Shown piece by piece: positions 18,338 to 26,616 of a stretch of 55,363 nucleotides of DNA. The position numbers and the translations under genes are program-made. The stretch lies in assembly GCF_009696605.1 (NCBI RefSeq), contig NZ_VULR01000014.1, positions 1-55,363 of the forward strand, read 5' to 3'. The DNA comes from Anaerosalibacter bizertensis. Its GTDB lineage: Bacteria > Bacillota > Clostridia > Tissierellales > Sporanaerobacteraceae. Below the pieces are notes generated by a model that had not been told where the DNA came from, did no database searches, and saw nothing but the letters and a program-made list of their open reading frames with translations. How positions within the stretch are numbered: the first letter of the stretch is position 1; every line of letters begins with the position of its first letter.

Positions 18338-21300
18338 CCTACTCCTGCTTCAAATATCCTTTGATCTTTTTCTCCCGGAATATTTTTACAAATATTTTTT
18401 CCTATTCTTTCTGAATGGCCCATCTTACCTAAAACCCTACCATCAGGACTTGTTATAGCTTCTACTCCTAATAATGAACCATTTGGATTGAAATCTACAT
18501 ATCTAGTAGCTATTTGACCATTTCTTATAAGTTTTTCTAATTCAGCTTCATTTGCAACAAACCTTCCCTCACCATGAGAAATAGGCATTGTATATACTTC
18601 TCCTACTTTAGTATTGCTAAACCAAGGTGAAAGATTTGAAACTATTTCTGTTTTTGCCATAGTAGAAACATGGCTTCCTATACTATTAAAAGTAAGGGTT
18701 GGTGAATTTTCATCTATGTCCCTTATTTCTCCATAAGGTAAAAGTCCTAGCTTTATAAGCGCTTGAAATCCGTTACATATACCTAAAATAAGTCCATCTC
18801 TTTTTTCAAGAAGATTCATTGTAGCTTCTTTTACATATGGATTTCTAAATACTGTAGCTATAAACTTACCAGATCCATCAGGTTCATCTCCACCACTAAA
18901 CCCTCCAGGAATAGCAATTATTTGAGACTGATTTATAAATTTTACCATTTCTTCTATAGAATATTTAATATCTTCCTTGTTTAGATTTCTAAATACAAAG
19001 GTTTCTACTGCTCCTCCAGCCTTTTTAAAAGCTCTTTCTGTATCCCATTCACAGTTTGTTCCTGGAAATACGGGAATAAATACTCTTGGCTTACCAAGTC
19101 TACCTTCAAAATTAACCTTTGGTCCATTAGTATATCTAATGTCAACATCCTTTTCTTCTGCCTCTGCTTTTATTGGGAATATATCTTCTAATGGTTCTTC
19201 CCATTCAGCCATTAATTTATCTAAATCTATTTTTTCCTGGGAAATTTCAATATATTCTCCAGCATGAGTAGCTCCAAGTACTTCAAAATCCACACCTTCA
19301 AATATTTTTTTAATATTTTCCGATTTATCTATTTCAAGTATTATAGAACCATATTTAGGAGTAAATAGTTCTTTTTTATCTACATCTTCATTGAATCTAA
19401 ATCCAATTTTATTTCCAAAGCACATTTCTGAAATACTTCTGCCAATTCCGCCTATTTTAACTGTTGAAGCAGAAAGTACTTTTCCATCTTCTATTAGTTC
19501 ATATATTCTGCTATAGTTTCTGTCCATCTGTTCAAAGTTTGGCATTCCTTTTTCATCTATATCTAGTGGAAGTAATATTACAAAGCTTCCATTTTTCTTA
19601 AACTCTGGAGAAACTACCTTATCTGCCTTTCCTACATTTACTGCAAAAGATATAAGGGTTGGAGGAACATCTAAATCGTTGAAAGTACCTGACATACTAT
19701 CTTTTCCTCCAATACTAGGAATATTAAGTTCCTTTTGGGCTACAAAAGCTCCTAATACAGCACTAAAAGGTTTCCCCCATCTTCTTTCATCTTCACCTAG
19801 TTTTTCAAAATACTCTTGAAAAGTCAGTCTAGTCTTTTTATAATCTCCACCTATAGCCACAATCTTTGCTACAGATTCAATTACTGCATAAAGTCCACCA
19901 TGGAAAGGACTCCATTTTGAAAGTTTTGGATCAAATCCATAAGTCATTATTGAACAAGTATTGGTTTCTCCTTCTAGTACAGGAATCTTAGATACCATTC
20001 CTTCTATTGGAGTCTGTCTATACTCTCCACCAAGAGGCATATGAACAGTTCCACAACCTATAGTATTATCAAATTTCTCTACCAATCCTTTTTGACTAGC
20101 TGTATTTAAATCCTTCATATTTAAAGTCCAAGCTGTCTTAATATCATCTAAGTTTTCTTCTACTTCCTGTGGTATATCCTTTAAATAACTGTCTTCCATA
20201 GGCTGTTCTACAAATACTTTAGTAAATTTCTCAGTTCCATTTGTATCTAAGAACTTTCTTGAAATATCTACTATAGTATCCCCTTCCCATTCCATTACAA
20301 GCCTATCTGTATCTGTAACATTAGCTACTACAGTCATCTCTACATTTTCTTCTTCTGTATATTTCTTGAACTCTTCTAAATCTTCCCTATCTATAACTAC
20401 TGCCATTCTTTCTTGAGATTCAGAAAGAGCTATTTCCGTTCCGTCTAATCCTTCATATTTTTTAGGTACTTTGTCTAAGTCTATATAAAGTCCATCTGCC
20501 AATTCTCCAATAGCTACTGAAACTCCACCTGCTCCAAAGTCATTACATCTTTTAATCATTTTACTTACTTCTGGTTTTCTAAAAAGTCTTTGAATTTTTC
20601 TTTCTATTGGAGGATTTCCTTTCTGAACTTCTGAGCCACAAGTATATAGTGATTCTTCATCATGTTCCTTTGATGAGCCTACTGCTCCTCCCAACCCATC
20701 TCTTCCTGTTCTTCCACCTACCAATAACACTAAGTCTCCATTTTCAGGTCTCTTCCTTATTACATTTTCCTTAGGGCTTGCTCCAAGTACAGCTCCTACT
20801 TCCATCCTCTTTGCAATATATCCATTGTCATAAATCTCTCTTACATATCCAGTAGAAACTCCAATTTGATTTCCATAAGAACTATATCCTTTCATAGCAT
20901 CTATAGTTATTCTTCTTTGAGGTAATTTTCCTTGTAATGTATCTTCAATTTTCTGTCTTGGATTTCCACTGCCTGTTATTCTCATAGCTTGATATACATA
21001 ACTTCTTCCTGAAAGTGGGTCTCTAATAGCTCCACCAAGACAAGTTGCTGCACCACCAAAAGGTTCTATTTCTGTTGGATGGTTGTGGGTTTCGTTCTTA
21101 AACATCAATAGCCATTTTTCAATTTTGCCGTCTACATCTACATCTATTTCAATACTTGCTGCATTTATTTCTTCTGACTTTTCTAAATCATCAAGTAGTC
21201 CTTTCTTTGAAAGGTTTTTCCCCATTATAGTGCCCATATCCATTAAAGAAACTGGTTTTTCTCTGTCCTCATATACATATTCTCTAGTAGTTAAATATTC

Positions 21301-22062
21301 TTTAATAGCCTTTTCAAATATAGAGCTATAGAATCCTTCTTCAATATCTATATTTTCAATCCTAGTATTGAAAGTTGTATGTCTACAATGGTCTGACCAA
21401 TAAGTATCTATTACCTTTAACTCTGTTATAGTAGGATTTCTTTTTTCTGTATTCTTAAAGTATTCTTGACAAAATAGCAAGTCTCCAATGTCCATAGCAA
21501 ATCCTATTTCATCTCTTAAACTTTCCAACTCTTCCTTAGTTTTATCTAAAAATCCTTCAACTACTTCTACTTTCTTTGCCACTTCCCACTCTACTTCTAG
21601 AGTTTCTAATTCTAGTGGAACTTCTCTACATTCAACACTATTTATATGATAATCTTTAATTTTTTCTAATTCATTATTTCCAATTTTCCCTTGAAGAACT
21701 ATCACTTTAGAACTGCCTACTTTATATCCACTTTTTTCTGTAAGTATTTCTAAACATTGTACTGCTGAGTCTGCTCTTTGATCATATTGTCCTGGAAGAT
21801 ATTCTACTCTAAAATAAGATTCATCTTCAGCTAAAGGAAAACTCTTTTCATATACTAAATCTATATTTGGCTCTGAGAAAATAGTATTTACAGCTTCCTT
21901 ATATTCCTCTTCAGAAATATTTCCAATTTGGTAATAGTTTAGTATTCTAACATTTTCCAATCCTTCAATATTAAGATTTTCTTTTAAATCTCTATAAAGC
22001 TTTTTTGCTTCTATATCGAATCCAATTTTCTTCTCTACAAACAATTTTTTAATATTCTCCAC
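18325..22062 (-). CDS. purL: Phosphoribosylformylglycinamidine synthase, fused single-chain form (PurL with PurQ domain)
   Basis: A 1245-residue large-type FGAM synthetase. The synthetase core carries the first-half signature HNHPTEIEPFGGAATCLGG near 330 and SKIPVLEGETNTCSIMTYGFDP near 700. The C-terminal class I glutaminase domain (about 1010-1245) has the nucleophile Cys at about 1096 in LILGICNGFQAL and the His-Glu pair in ISHGEGRF and MGHSERIG. Fused PurL makes separate purS and purQ unnecessary, and none is present. GTG start nine bases after AAGGAGG. It is the first gene after the riboswitch leader. Confidence 0.96.
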   Translation of the reverse strand: MENIKKLFVEKKIGFDIEAKKLYRDLKENLNIEGLENVRILNYYQIGNISEEEYKEAVNTIFSEPNIDLVYEKSFPLAEDESYFRVEYLPGQYDQRADSAVQCLEILTEKSGYKVGSSKVIVLQGKIGNNELEKIKDYHINSVECREVPLELETLEVEWEVAKKVEVVEGFLDKTKEELESLRDEIGFAMDIGDLLFCQEYFKNTEKRNPTITELKVIDTYWSDHCRHTTFNTRIENIDIEEGFYSSIFEKAIKEYLTTREYVYEDREKPVSLMDMGTIMGKNLSKKGLLDDLEKSEEINAASIEIDVDVDGKIEKWLLMFKNETHNHPTEIEPFGGAATCLGGAIRDPLSGRSYVYQAMRITGSGNPRQKIEDTLQGKLPQRRITIDAMKGYSSYGNQIGVSTGYVREIYDNGYIAKRMEVGAVLGASPKENVIRKRPENGDLVLLVGGRTGRDGLGGAVGSSKEHDEESLYTCGSEVQKGNPPIERKIQRLFRKPEVSKMIKRCNDFGAGGVSVAIGELADGLYIDLDKVPKKYEGLDGTEIALSESQERMAVVIDREDLEEFKKYTEEENVEMTVVANVTDTDRLVMEWEGDTIVDISRKFLDTNGTEKFTKVFVEQPMEDSYLKDIPQEVEENLDDIKTAWTLNMKDLNTASQKGLVEKFDNTIGCGTVHMPLGGEYRQTPIEGMVSKIPVLEGETNTCSIMTYGFDPKLSKWSPFHGGLYAVIESVAKIVAIGGDYKKTRLTFQEYFEKLGEDERRWGKPFSAVLGAFVAQKELNIPSIGGKDSMSGTFNDLDVPPTLISFAVNVGKADKVVSPEFKKNGSFVILLPLDIDEKGMPNFEQMDRNYSRIYELIEDGKVLSASTVKIGGIGRSISEMCFGNKIGFRFNEDVDKKELFTPKYGSIILEIDKSENIKKIFEGVDFEVLGATHAGEYIEISQEKIDLDKLMAEWEEPLEDIFPIKAEAEEKDVDIRYTNGPKVNFEGRLGKPRVFIPVFPGTNCEWDTERAFKKAGGAVETFVFRNLNKEDIKYSIEEMVKFINQSQIIAIPGGFSGGDEPDGSGKFIATVFRNPYVKEATMNLLEKRDGLILGICNGFQALIKLGLLPYGEIRDIDENSPTLTFNSIGSHVSTMAKTEIVSNLSPWFSNTKVGEVYTMPISHGEGRFVANEAELEKLIRNGQIATRYVDFNPNGSLLGVEAITSPDGRVLGKMGHSERIGKNICKNIPGEKDQRIFEAGVGYFR

Positions 22063-22085
22063 AGGAAAACCCTCCTTAAAAATTT

Positions 22086-22134
22086 TAAAGCCCGAACGGG
22101 CAGGCTCTAGTGAAACCTACCCGTCCGGGCTTTT
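22086..22134 (-). terminator. Riboswitch-controlled intrinsic terminator before purL
   Basis: Read leftward, arms built on AAAGCCCGGACGGG and CCCGTTCGGGCTTT close a loop and are followed by AAAATTTTTAAGG. The 5' arm shares its AAAAGCCCG bases with the 3' end of the PRPP aptamer. Ligand-bound aptamer and terminator are therefore mutually exclusive, and PRPP binding should permit transcription. Located 24 bases before the purL GTG. Confidence 0.85.
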
Positions 22135-22215
22135 CCCCCCTCGGTGTAGTATTGGCTGTCCAATACTTGTACCGCTCGGTCCAGACAAGAATTATTCTTC
22201 GGAACCCTAGGCACA
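22124..22215 (-). ncRNA. PRPP riboswitch aptamer (ykkC class, subtype 2b)
   Basis: Read leftward, the ykkC-class conserved blocks appear in order: CCTAGGGTTCCG (22200-22211), CTGGACCGAGCGG (22181-22193) and ACACCGAGGGGGGAAAAGCCC (spanning 22127-22147). ykkC subtypes bind guanidine, ppGpp or PRPP. The purine operon downstream and the guanine aptamer immediately upstream identify it as PRPP type, since such tandem guanine-PRPP arrangements are described in Firmicutes. It should switch on expression when PRPP is plentiful. Subtype assignment is by context, not by the individual discriminating bases. Confidence 0.85.
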
Positions 22216-22220
22216 CTTTC

Positions 22221-22288
22221 ACTCATAGCTAAATGATTTACGGTCATTAGTAGAAACTTCTCAGCCCTATTCTGAGAATTATATGAGT
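22221..22288 (-). ncRNA. Guanine riboswitch aptamer (purine class)
   Basis: Read leftward, P1 ACTCATA pairs with TATGAGT. P2 is formed by TTCTCAG and CTGAGAA, the invariant GTTTCTAC core is present, and P3 is TAATGA with TCATTT around CCGTAAA. The base just before the 3' TATGAG of P1, equivalent to position 74 of the xpt aptamer, is C (+ strand G at 22228), which selects guanine/hypoxanthine over adenine. Guanine binding is expected to reduce expression of the pur operon. It is followed without gap by the PRPP aptamer. Confidence 0.92.
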
Positions 22289-22310
22289 AACGATTAATTT
22301 ATCTATAATT

Positions 22311-22339
22311 ATAATATCAATATTGTTTATGTCTGTCAA
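22311..22339 (-). promoter_or_regulatory. Promoter of the purine operon
   Basis: Read leftward: consensus -35 TTGACA (22334-22339), a 17-base spacer, -10 TATTAT (22311-22316; an overlapping TATAAT lies three bases on). Transcription would start about 15-20 bases before the guanine aptamer, the correct geometry for a leader-controlled operon. Confidence 0.8.
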
Positions 22340-22481
22340 TGGAATTTATAAAAGTATTTTTGAATATTCACTATATCATAAACATTACAGTACATTTTAA
22401 TATATTTATTCATTTAATAGTAAAGAATAGTTTTCTTATATATTTTTCTTCATCCAAAAAATAATTTATTTTTAAAATATA

Positions 22482-22517
22482 AAAATCTCCCTGTTTCGTA
22501 AAACAGAGAGATTTTTT
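22482..22517 (-). terminator. Intrinsic terminator after the alanine dehydrogenase-family gene
   Basis: Hairpin with arms AAAAATCTCTCTGTTT and AAACAGGGAGATTTTT (one mismatch) around ACGA-type loop, with flanking A and T runs; begins directly at the stop codon of the gene at 22519. The bidirectional A/T flanks could also stop rightward transcription. Confidence 0.9.
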
Positions 22518-22518
22518 T

Positions 22519-23643
22519 CTAATCCTCCATACCTAATGCTTTTTCTGGAGAGATATATGGCCTATCTTGTTTTTTACCTGTTTCTTCTAATGTCAATTGT
22601 CCTTCATAAGAAGTAAGACCTCTTCTTAAATATTTATTATCAATCAATGCTTGTTTAACACCTTTATCTGCAATTTGTAATGCAAAAGGTAGTGTAGCAT
22701 TACATAGTGAATATGTAGAAGTTTGTGGGAATGCTGCTGGTATATTGTCAACTACATAATGGGTTATACCTTCCTCTACATATACTGGATCATCATGGCT
22801 TGTAGATCTTGAAGTTTCTATAGCTCCATTGTCATCACATGAAACGTCAACAATTAATGAATTTGGTTTTATAAGTTTTAACATTTCTCTTGAAACTAAA
22901 TGATCTGTTCTCCATTTTGGCCATAGTATACAGTTCATAAGTACATCTGTTCTCTTCAAACAATTAATTAGATTTTGTTCATCAGAATAAAGTAATTCTA
23001 CATTTGGAGGCAATATATGTTTTGCATGTTCTAAATTATCTGTATTTACATCTAAAATAGTTACCTTATTTCCAAAAGCTGCTGCAAGTTCTGCTGCTCC
23101 AAGACCTGCATTTCCTGCACCTATTATTGTAATCTCCGGTGTTCTTACTCCATGAACTCTAGCAAGCATTAGACCATTTCCACCATGGATACTTTGAGAG
23201 AAGTTAAGTGCTGCTATAAATCCACCTTTTCCAGCTATTTCGCTCATAGGTTTAAGTAGTGGGAATCCTCCATTTCTATCATAAACATCTTCATATGCAA
23301 TTCCTATTGCTTTGCTTTCTAGGAATTTATCTGTTTGTTCTCTATGAGCATTTGAGTGAATATAAGTAAATACTATTAAATCTTCTCTTAGATATTTATA
23401 TTCTTCTTCTAATATCTCTTTAACCTTGTAGATAAGTTCTGATCTCTTATATAGTTCTTCTGCAGTTTCAACTATTTCTGCACCTTGAGCTATATATTCT
23501 TCATTTGAAAATCCACTTCCTATACCTGCATCTTTTTCTACTAAAACAGTATGTCCTCTTTTAACAAATTCCTTAACCCCATTTGGAGTACAAGCTACCC
23601 TATATTCGTTATTTTTTATCTCTTTTGCTATACCTGCTATCAT
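22519..23643 (-). CDS. ald: Alanine dehydrogenase family enzyme (AlaDh/PNT)
   Basis: A 374-residue protein. The N-terminal AlaDh/PNT domain has KEIKNNEYRVACTP, KVKEILEEEYKYL and PLLKPMSEIAGK. The NAD-binding Rossmann motif is IGAGNAGLGAAELAAAFG near 170. This fits oxidative deamination of L-alanine to pyruvate. It departs from standard Ald at the substrate loop: FTYIHSNAHRE where classical enzymes read TYLHLAAD, and NFSQSIHGGNGLMLARVHGV in place of the usual loop. A different amino-acid substrate is therefore possible. It follows the NhaC-family gene and should be under the same sigma-54 promoter. ATG with AGGAGGAG site. Confidence 0.8.
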   Translation of the reverse strand: MIAGIAKEIKNNEYRVACTPNGVKEFVKRGHTVLVEKDAGIGSGFSNEEYIAQGAEIVETAEELYKRSELIYKVKEILEEEYKYLREDLIVFTYIHSNAHREQTDKFLESKAIGIAYEDVYDRNGGFPLLKPMSEIAGKGGFIAALNFSQSIHGGNGLMLARVHGVRTPEITIIGAGNAGLGAAELAAAFGNKVTILDVNTDNLEHAKHILPPNVELLYSDEQNLINCLKRTDVLMNCILWPKWRTDHLVSREMLKLIKPNSLIVDVSCDDNGAIETSRSTSHDDPVYVEEGITHYVVDNIPAAFPQTSTYSLCNATLPFALQIADKGVKQALIDNKYLRRGLTSYEGQLTLEETGKKQDRPYISPEKALGMED

Positions 23644-23675
23644 TTCTACTCCTCCTCATATATAAAAATTTAATT

Positions 23676-24748
23676 TTATAGTACAAAACCAAGTATTAAA
23701 TATAATATACAACTTACAACTGCTGCAGTTAGTGCATAAGGCATTTGGGTTTTAACATGATCCATATGGTCTGAACCTGATGCCAATGATGAAAGAATAT
23801 TTGTTATTGCTCCTCAAGTTCTTGTACTGTAGCCATCTTTTGAAAAAGCATAGTTACAAATTGGAATACTACTGCTGCAATAAACCCTTCAAGAGTTTTA
23901 GCATTTCCTGTTACTAAATAAGTTCCTAAAGTAACTCCTATTATTATTACAGCTGGTCCAAAGAAATTTATTAAAAGATTAGCTTCTACACCTTCGTTAG
24001 GTTTGATTTGTTCCAATTCCTTACCTAACATTGGTTTTGCACCATCAGCAATAACCTTTCCTGTTTCCCTTGCTCTCTTTTCTGCTTTTCTCATAGGTCC
24101 AAAATCTGGTACAATTCCCATAGCTATAAGTCCTACTAAAGCTATAGATATGATTCCATAGAAATTATAAGGAACCATTTTTACTACTGCATTTGTTGCT
24201 ATAGTCTTATCTGCAAATGCTCCTAATCCTACAAGTAAACCTGCTTCATAAACTCCCCATGCTGAAAACGGTATCAATGTACATACTGGAGCAGATGTAG
24301 AACTACATATATAGGAAAGCTTTTCCCTAGATACTCTAGCTTTATCTGTAATTCCTTTCATTACAGTCCCTACATATAATGGACTAAAATAGTCACTAAA
24401 GAAAATAAATATTCCAAGTAGCCAAGATATTACTTGAGCTCCTACTGCATTAATATTCCTTTTGCTTATTTTTTTAGTAAAGGCATCAATAGCACCAGAT
24501 TTTTGAAAATAAGCAACCATAATACCTACAAAAACTTCAATACAAACAACCCATATAAAATCTGCATTTCCTAATGCGTCTTGAACTAATCCAGTAAAAC
24601 CAAATAAAATATTTTGTCCTGTTACACCTATTCCTACTAAAATCCCTATCAACAATGAAAACACTGCATCCCTTGTAATAAAAGCTAGAACAACTGCTAC
24701 CAACGGTGGCAATAAAGATAATATACCGTAGCTTGTTGCTGGATCCAT
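23676..24748 (-). pseudogene. NhaC-family transporter, inactivated by internal deletion and frameshift
   Basis: A continuous frame of 314 residues (24748-23804) gives the N-terminal two-thirds of an NhaC-family Na+/H+ or amino-acid exchanger (SYGILSLLPPLVAVVLAF, FIFFSDYFSPLYVGTVM, SSTSAPVCTLIPFSAWG). It ends abruptly at QKMATVQELEEQ-stop. In another frame, from about 23812 to 23676, the family C-terminus is readable: TNILSSLASGSDHMDHVKTQ then ALTAAVVSCILYLILGFVL-stop. The central block with the usual SWGT and GDHCSPISDT motifs is missing, roughly 150 codons. Strong start (AAAAGGAGGT before ATG). Loss of function is very likely. Confidence 0.8.
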
Positions 24749-24797
24749 TACATAACCTCCTTTTATTTTGTTGTTTTTTCAATTCAATATTATATAC

Positions 24798-24814
24798 TGC
24801 AAAGGTAATGCCAA
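24798..24814 (-). promoter_or_regulatory. Sigma-54 (-24/-12) promoter of the transporter/dehydrogenase operon
   Basis: Read leftward: TTGGCAT-TACC-TTTGCA, i.e. TGGCAT, five bases, TTGCA, with the GG and GC doublets exactly 10 bases apart as sigma-54 requires. It lies 50 bases before the NhaC-family start codon. The gene of a sigma-54 activator follows on the other side of the 280-base control region. Confidence 0.9.
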
Positions 24815-25050
24815 CTTTGAAATATCTACTTAAGATATGTATTTATCAATGACTTCCTGTGAAATCATTTTCCTAAGCCTATTGTCTAGAAAACAGAAAA
24901 AGCGACATATTTCTGTCACTACTATTTTACTTTTTATCTTCTATTTACCATTTATCTTCCTATTCCCCCTATTTTATAGGGTTTTAACTACATTATGATT
25001 TTTCAAATGAAAAATCATAATGGCTATAAGCCATTCAATAAGCTACTCCT
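24815..25050. promoter_or_regulatory. Upstream control region with inverted repeats (candidate activator sites)
   Basis: This non-coding stretch holds an inverted repeat ACAGAAA-10 bases-TTTCTGT (24893-24916) about 80 bases upstream of the -24 element, the usual distance for an enhancer-binding protein site. It also holds a 14-bp perfect palindrome CATTATGATTTTTC with complement (24991-25022), followed by a small ATGGCT/AGCCAT repeat. I infer that the first is the operator of the neighbouring sigma-54 activator. Confidence 0.5.
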
Positions 25051-25103
25051 AAAATAATAGACAGGTTTCTGTCTATATTCGACAATAACCTGTCTATTAT
25101 TTT
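25051..25103 (-). terminator. Intrinsic terminator of the sigma-54 activator gene
   Basis: A perfect 17-bp inverted repeat, AAAATAATAGACAGGTT and complement, with a 19-base loop. The stem includes the stop codon of the activator gene, and its leftward arm ends in ATTATTTTAGG. Confidence 0.8.
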
Positions 25104-26503
25104 ACATATTTATTTACATCTATATTATATTTATTTATCTTATAATGAAGGGTCTGTCTTGGAATACTTAAATAGTTACTAGCTTTAGAAATATTCCCAT
25201 CTGTTTTCTTTAATGAATTTACTATCATCCTTTTTTCTAATTCTTCTATCGCTTCATTAAGAGGTTTTACTTCGTCTATATTATCTTTTAAATCTCTATT
25301 TTCTATATTTTCACTTAAATATATAGGCAAATGTCTAACTTCTATTAGACCTTTATCTACCATATTTATAGAAGCTTCTATTATATGTTGAAGTTCTCTT
25401 ACATTACCTGGCCAATTATACTCATAAAAAAGTCTTTCAACTTCCTTTGATATGCCACTAACATTTTTATCAAGCTTCTGATTATATTGTTTTATAAATA
25501 AATTCACATAAAGGGAAATATCTTCTTTTCTTTCTCTTAATGGAACTAACTTTATACTTACTACGTTCAATCTATAAAGTAAATCTTCCCTTATATGCCC
25601 TTTATCTAAAGCTTCCATTGGCTCTTCATTCATAGCAGCCATAATCCTTACATCTACTTTCCTATCCTTTGAATCTCCAACTCTCCTTACATATCCATCT
25701 TGTAAAACCCTTAAAAGTTTTGCCTGAAGATTGATAGGCATAGAGTTTATCTCGTCTAAAAACAATGTCCCTCCATTAGCTTGCTCAAATAATCCAGCCT
25801 TGTCTATAGCACCTGTAAAAGCACCTTTTACTGAACCAAATAGTATAGATTCAAATAAACTTTCAGGTAATGCCGCACAGTTTTGTGCAATAAAAGGTTT
25901 GTTTTTTCTACAGCTATAATTGTGTATTGACTGAACAAATAACTCCTTTCCAGTTCCTGTTTCTCCATATACTAAAACTGAAGAAATACTATTAGCTACC
26001 ATTTTACATTTATGTATATTCTCTTTCATTTCTTCATTTTTAGTTAAAATATCCTCAAAATTGTATTTAGCAATAATCCTATTATTTTTATTATTCTCTT
26101 TTGATGGTATTTGAATACTTTTTTTGTTTTTATCTGATAATTCTTCTATCCTAGTTATATCTTTAGATATCTCTATAGCTCCAAGGATTTTACCACTTTT
26201 AATAATAGGTAGAGTTAAATTTTGGGTATTGTAAACTCTGCCCTTGTAATCATAGAATACTTGATTGTCCTCATATTTAGGAATACCATGTTTTAAACAA
26301 TTAATTATAGTACTTTCTTCTACATCTAAAGTTGGATATACTTCAAGAATATTTTTATCTATAATATCCTTAAAATCTTCTAACTTCGATTCATCATCAA
26401 ATCTAGGATTATATCGTACAGAATAAACTATTTTTCCCGTATGATCTATTATCATTATTGCATCTACATATTCCATATCCAATTGTTCTAATTTTTTTGA
26501 CAT
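25097..26503 (-). CDS. Sigma-54-dependent transcriptional activator (PAS, AAA+, Fis HTH)
   Basis: A 468-residue RocR/enhancer-binding-protein type regulator. The N-terminal PAS-like sensor covers about 1-120. The AAA+ domain has Walker A GETGTGKE (180-187), the sigma-54-contacting GAFTGA (227-232) and Walker B TLFLDE (246-251). The C-terminal Fis-type helix-turn-helix is GNISKASNYLSIPRQTLHYK. It should activate the -24/-12 promoter at 24798-24814. The PAS domain suggests a small-molecule or amino-acid signal rather than phosphorylation. ATG with AGGAGGA site. Confidence 0.95.
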   Translation of the reverse strand: MSKKLEQLDMEYVDAIMIIDHTGKIVYSVRYNPRFDDESKLEDFKDIIDKNILEVYPTLDVEESTIINCLKHGIPKYEDNQVFYDYKGRVYNTQNLTLPIIKSGKILGAIEISKDITRIEELSDKNKKSIQIPSKENNKNNRIIAKYNFEDILTKNEEMKENIHKCKMVANSISSVLVYGETGTGKELFVQSIHNYSCRKNKPFIAQNCAALPESLFESILFGSVKGAFTGAIDKAGLFEQANGGTLFLDEINSMPINLQAKLLRVLQDGYVRRVGDSKDRKVDVRIMAAMNEEPMEALDKGHIREDLLYRLNVVSIKLVPLRERKEDISLYVNLFIKQYNQKLDKNVSGISKEVERLFYEYNWPGNVRELQHIIEASINMVDKGLIEVRHLPIYLSENIENRDLKDNIDEVKPLNEAIEELEKRMIVNSLKKTDGNISKASNYLSIPRQTLHYKINKYNIDVNKYVK

Positions 26504-26560
26504 TTATATTCCTCCTGATAGAAACATTAATACTATTTTACCATAAAAAATTATGTAAAT

Positions 26561-26601
26561 AAAAAAATACTACTAGGGAAATTCCCCAATAGTATTTTTT
26601 A
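26561..26601 (-). terminator. Intrinsic terminator after the siroheme/Fe-S gene
   Basis: Stem of AAAAAATACTA and GGG with the matching CCC and TAGTATTTTTT (one mismatch), T-tailed leftward; begins 16 bases beyond the stop of the gene at 26617. Confidence 0.8.
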
Positions 26602-26616
26602 ACAATAGATTCAATA

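Noticed and set aside
22221-22288. Adenine or 2'-deoxyguanosine riboswitch instead of guanine
   Set aside because: The specificity base before TATGAGT is C, not T, and the GTTTCTAC core is the standard one rather than the deoxyguanosine variant.
24991-25022. Palindrome read as an intrinsic terminator
   Set aside because: It has no GC-rich stem or T tract, and the real terminator of the activator gene is the 17-bp hairpin at 25051-25103.
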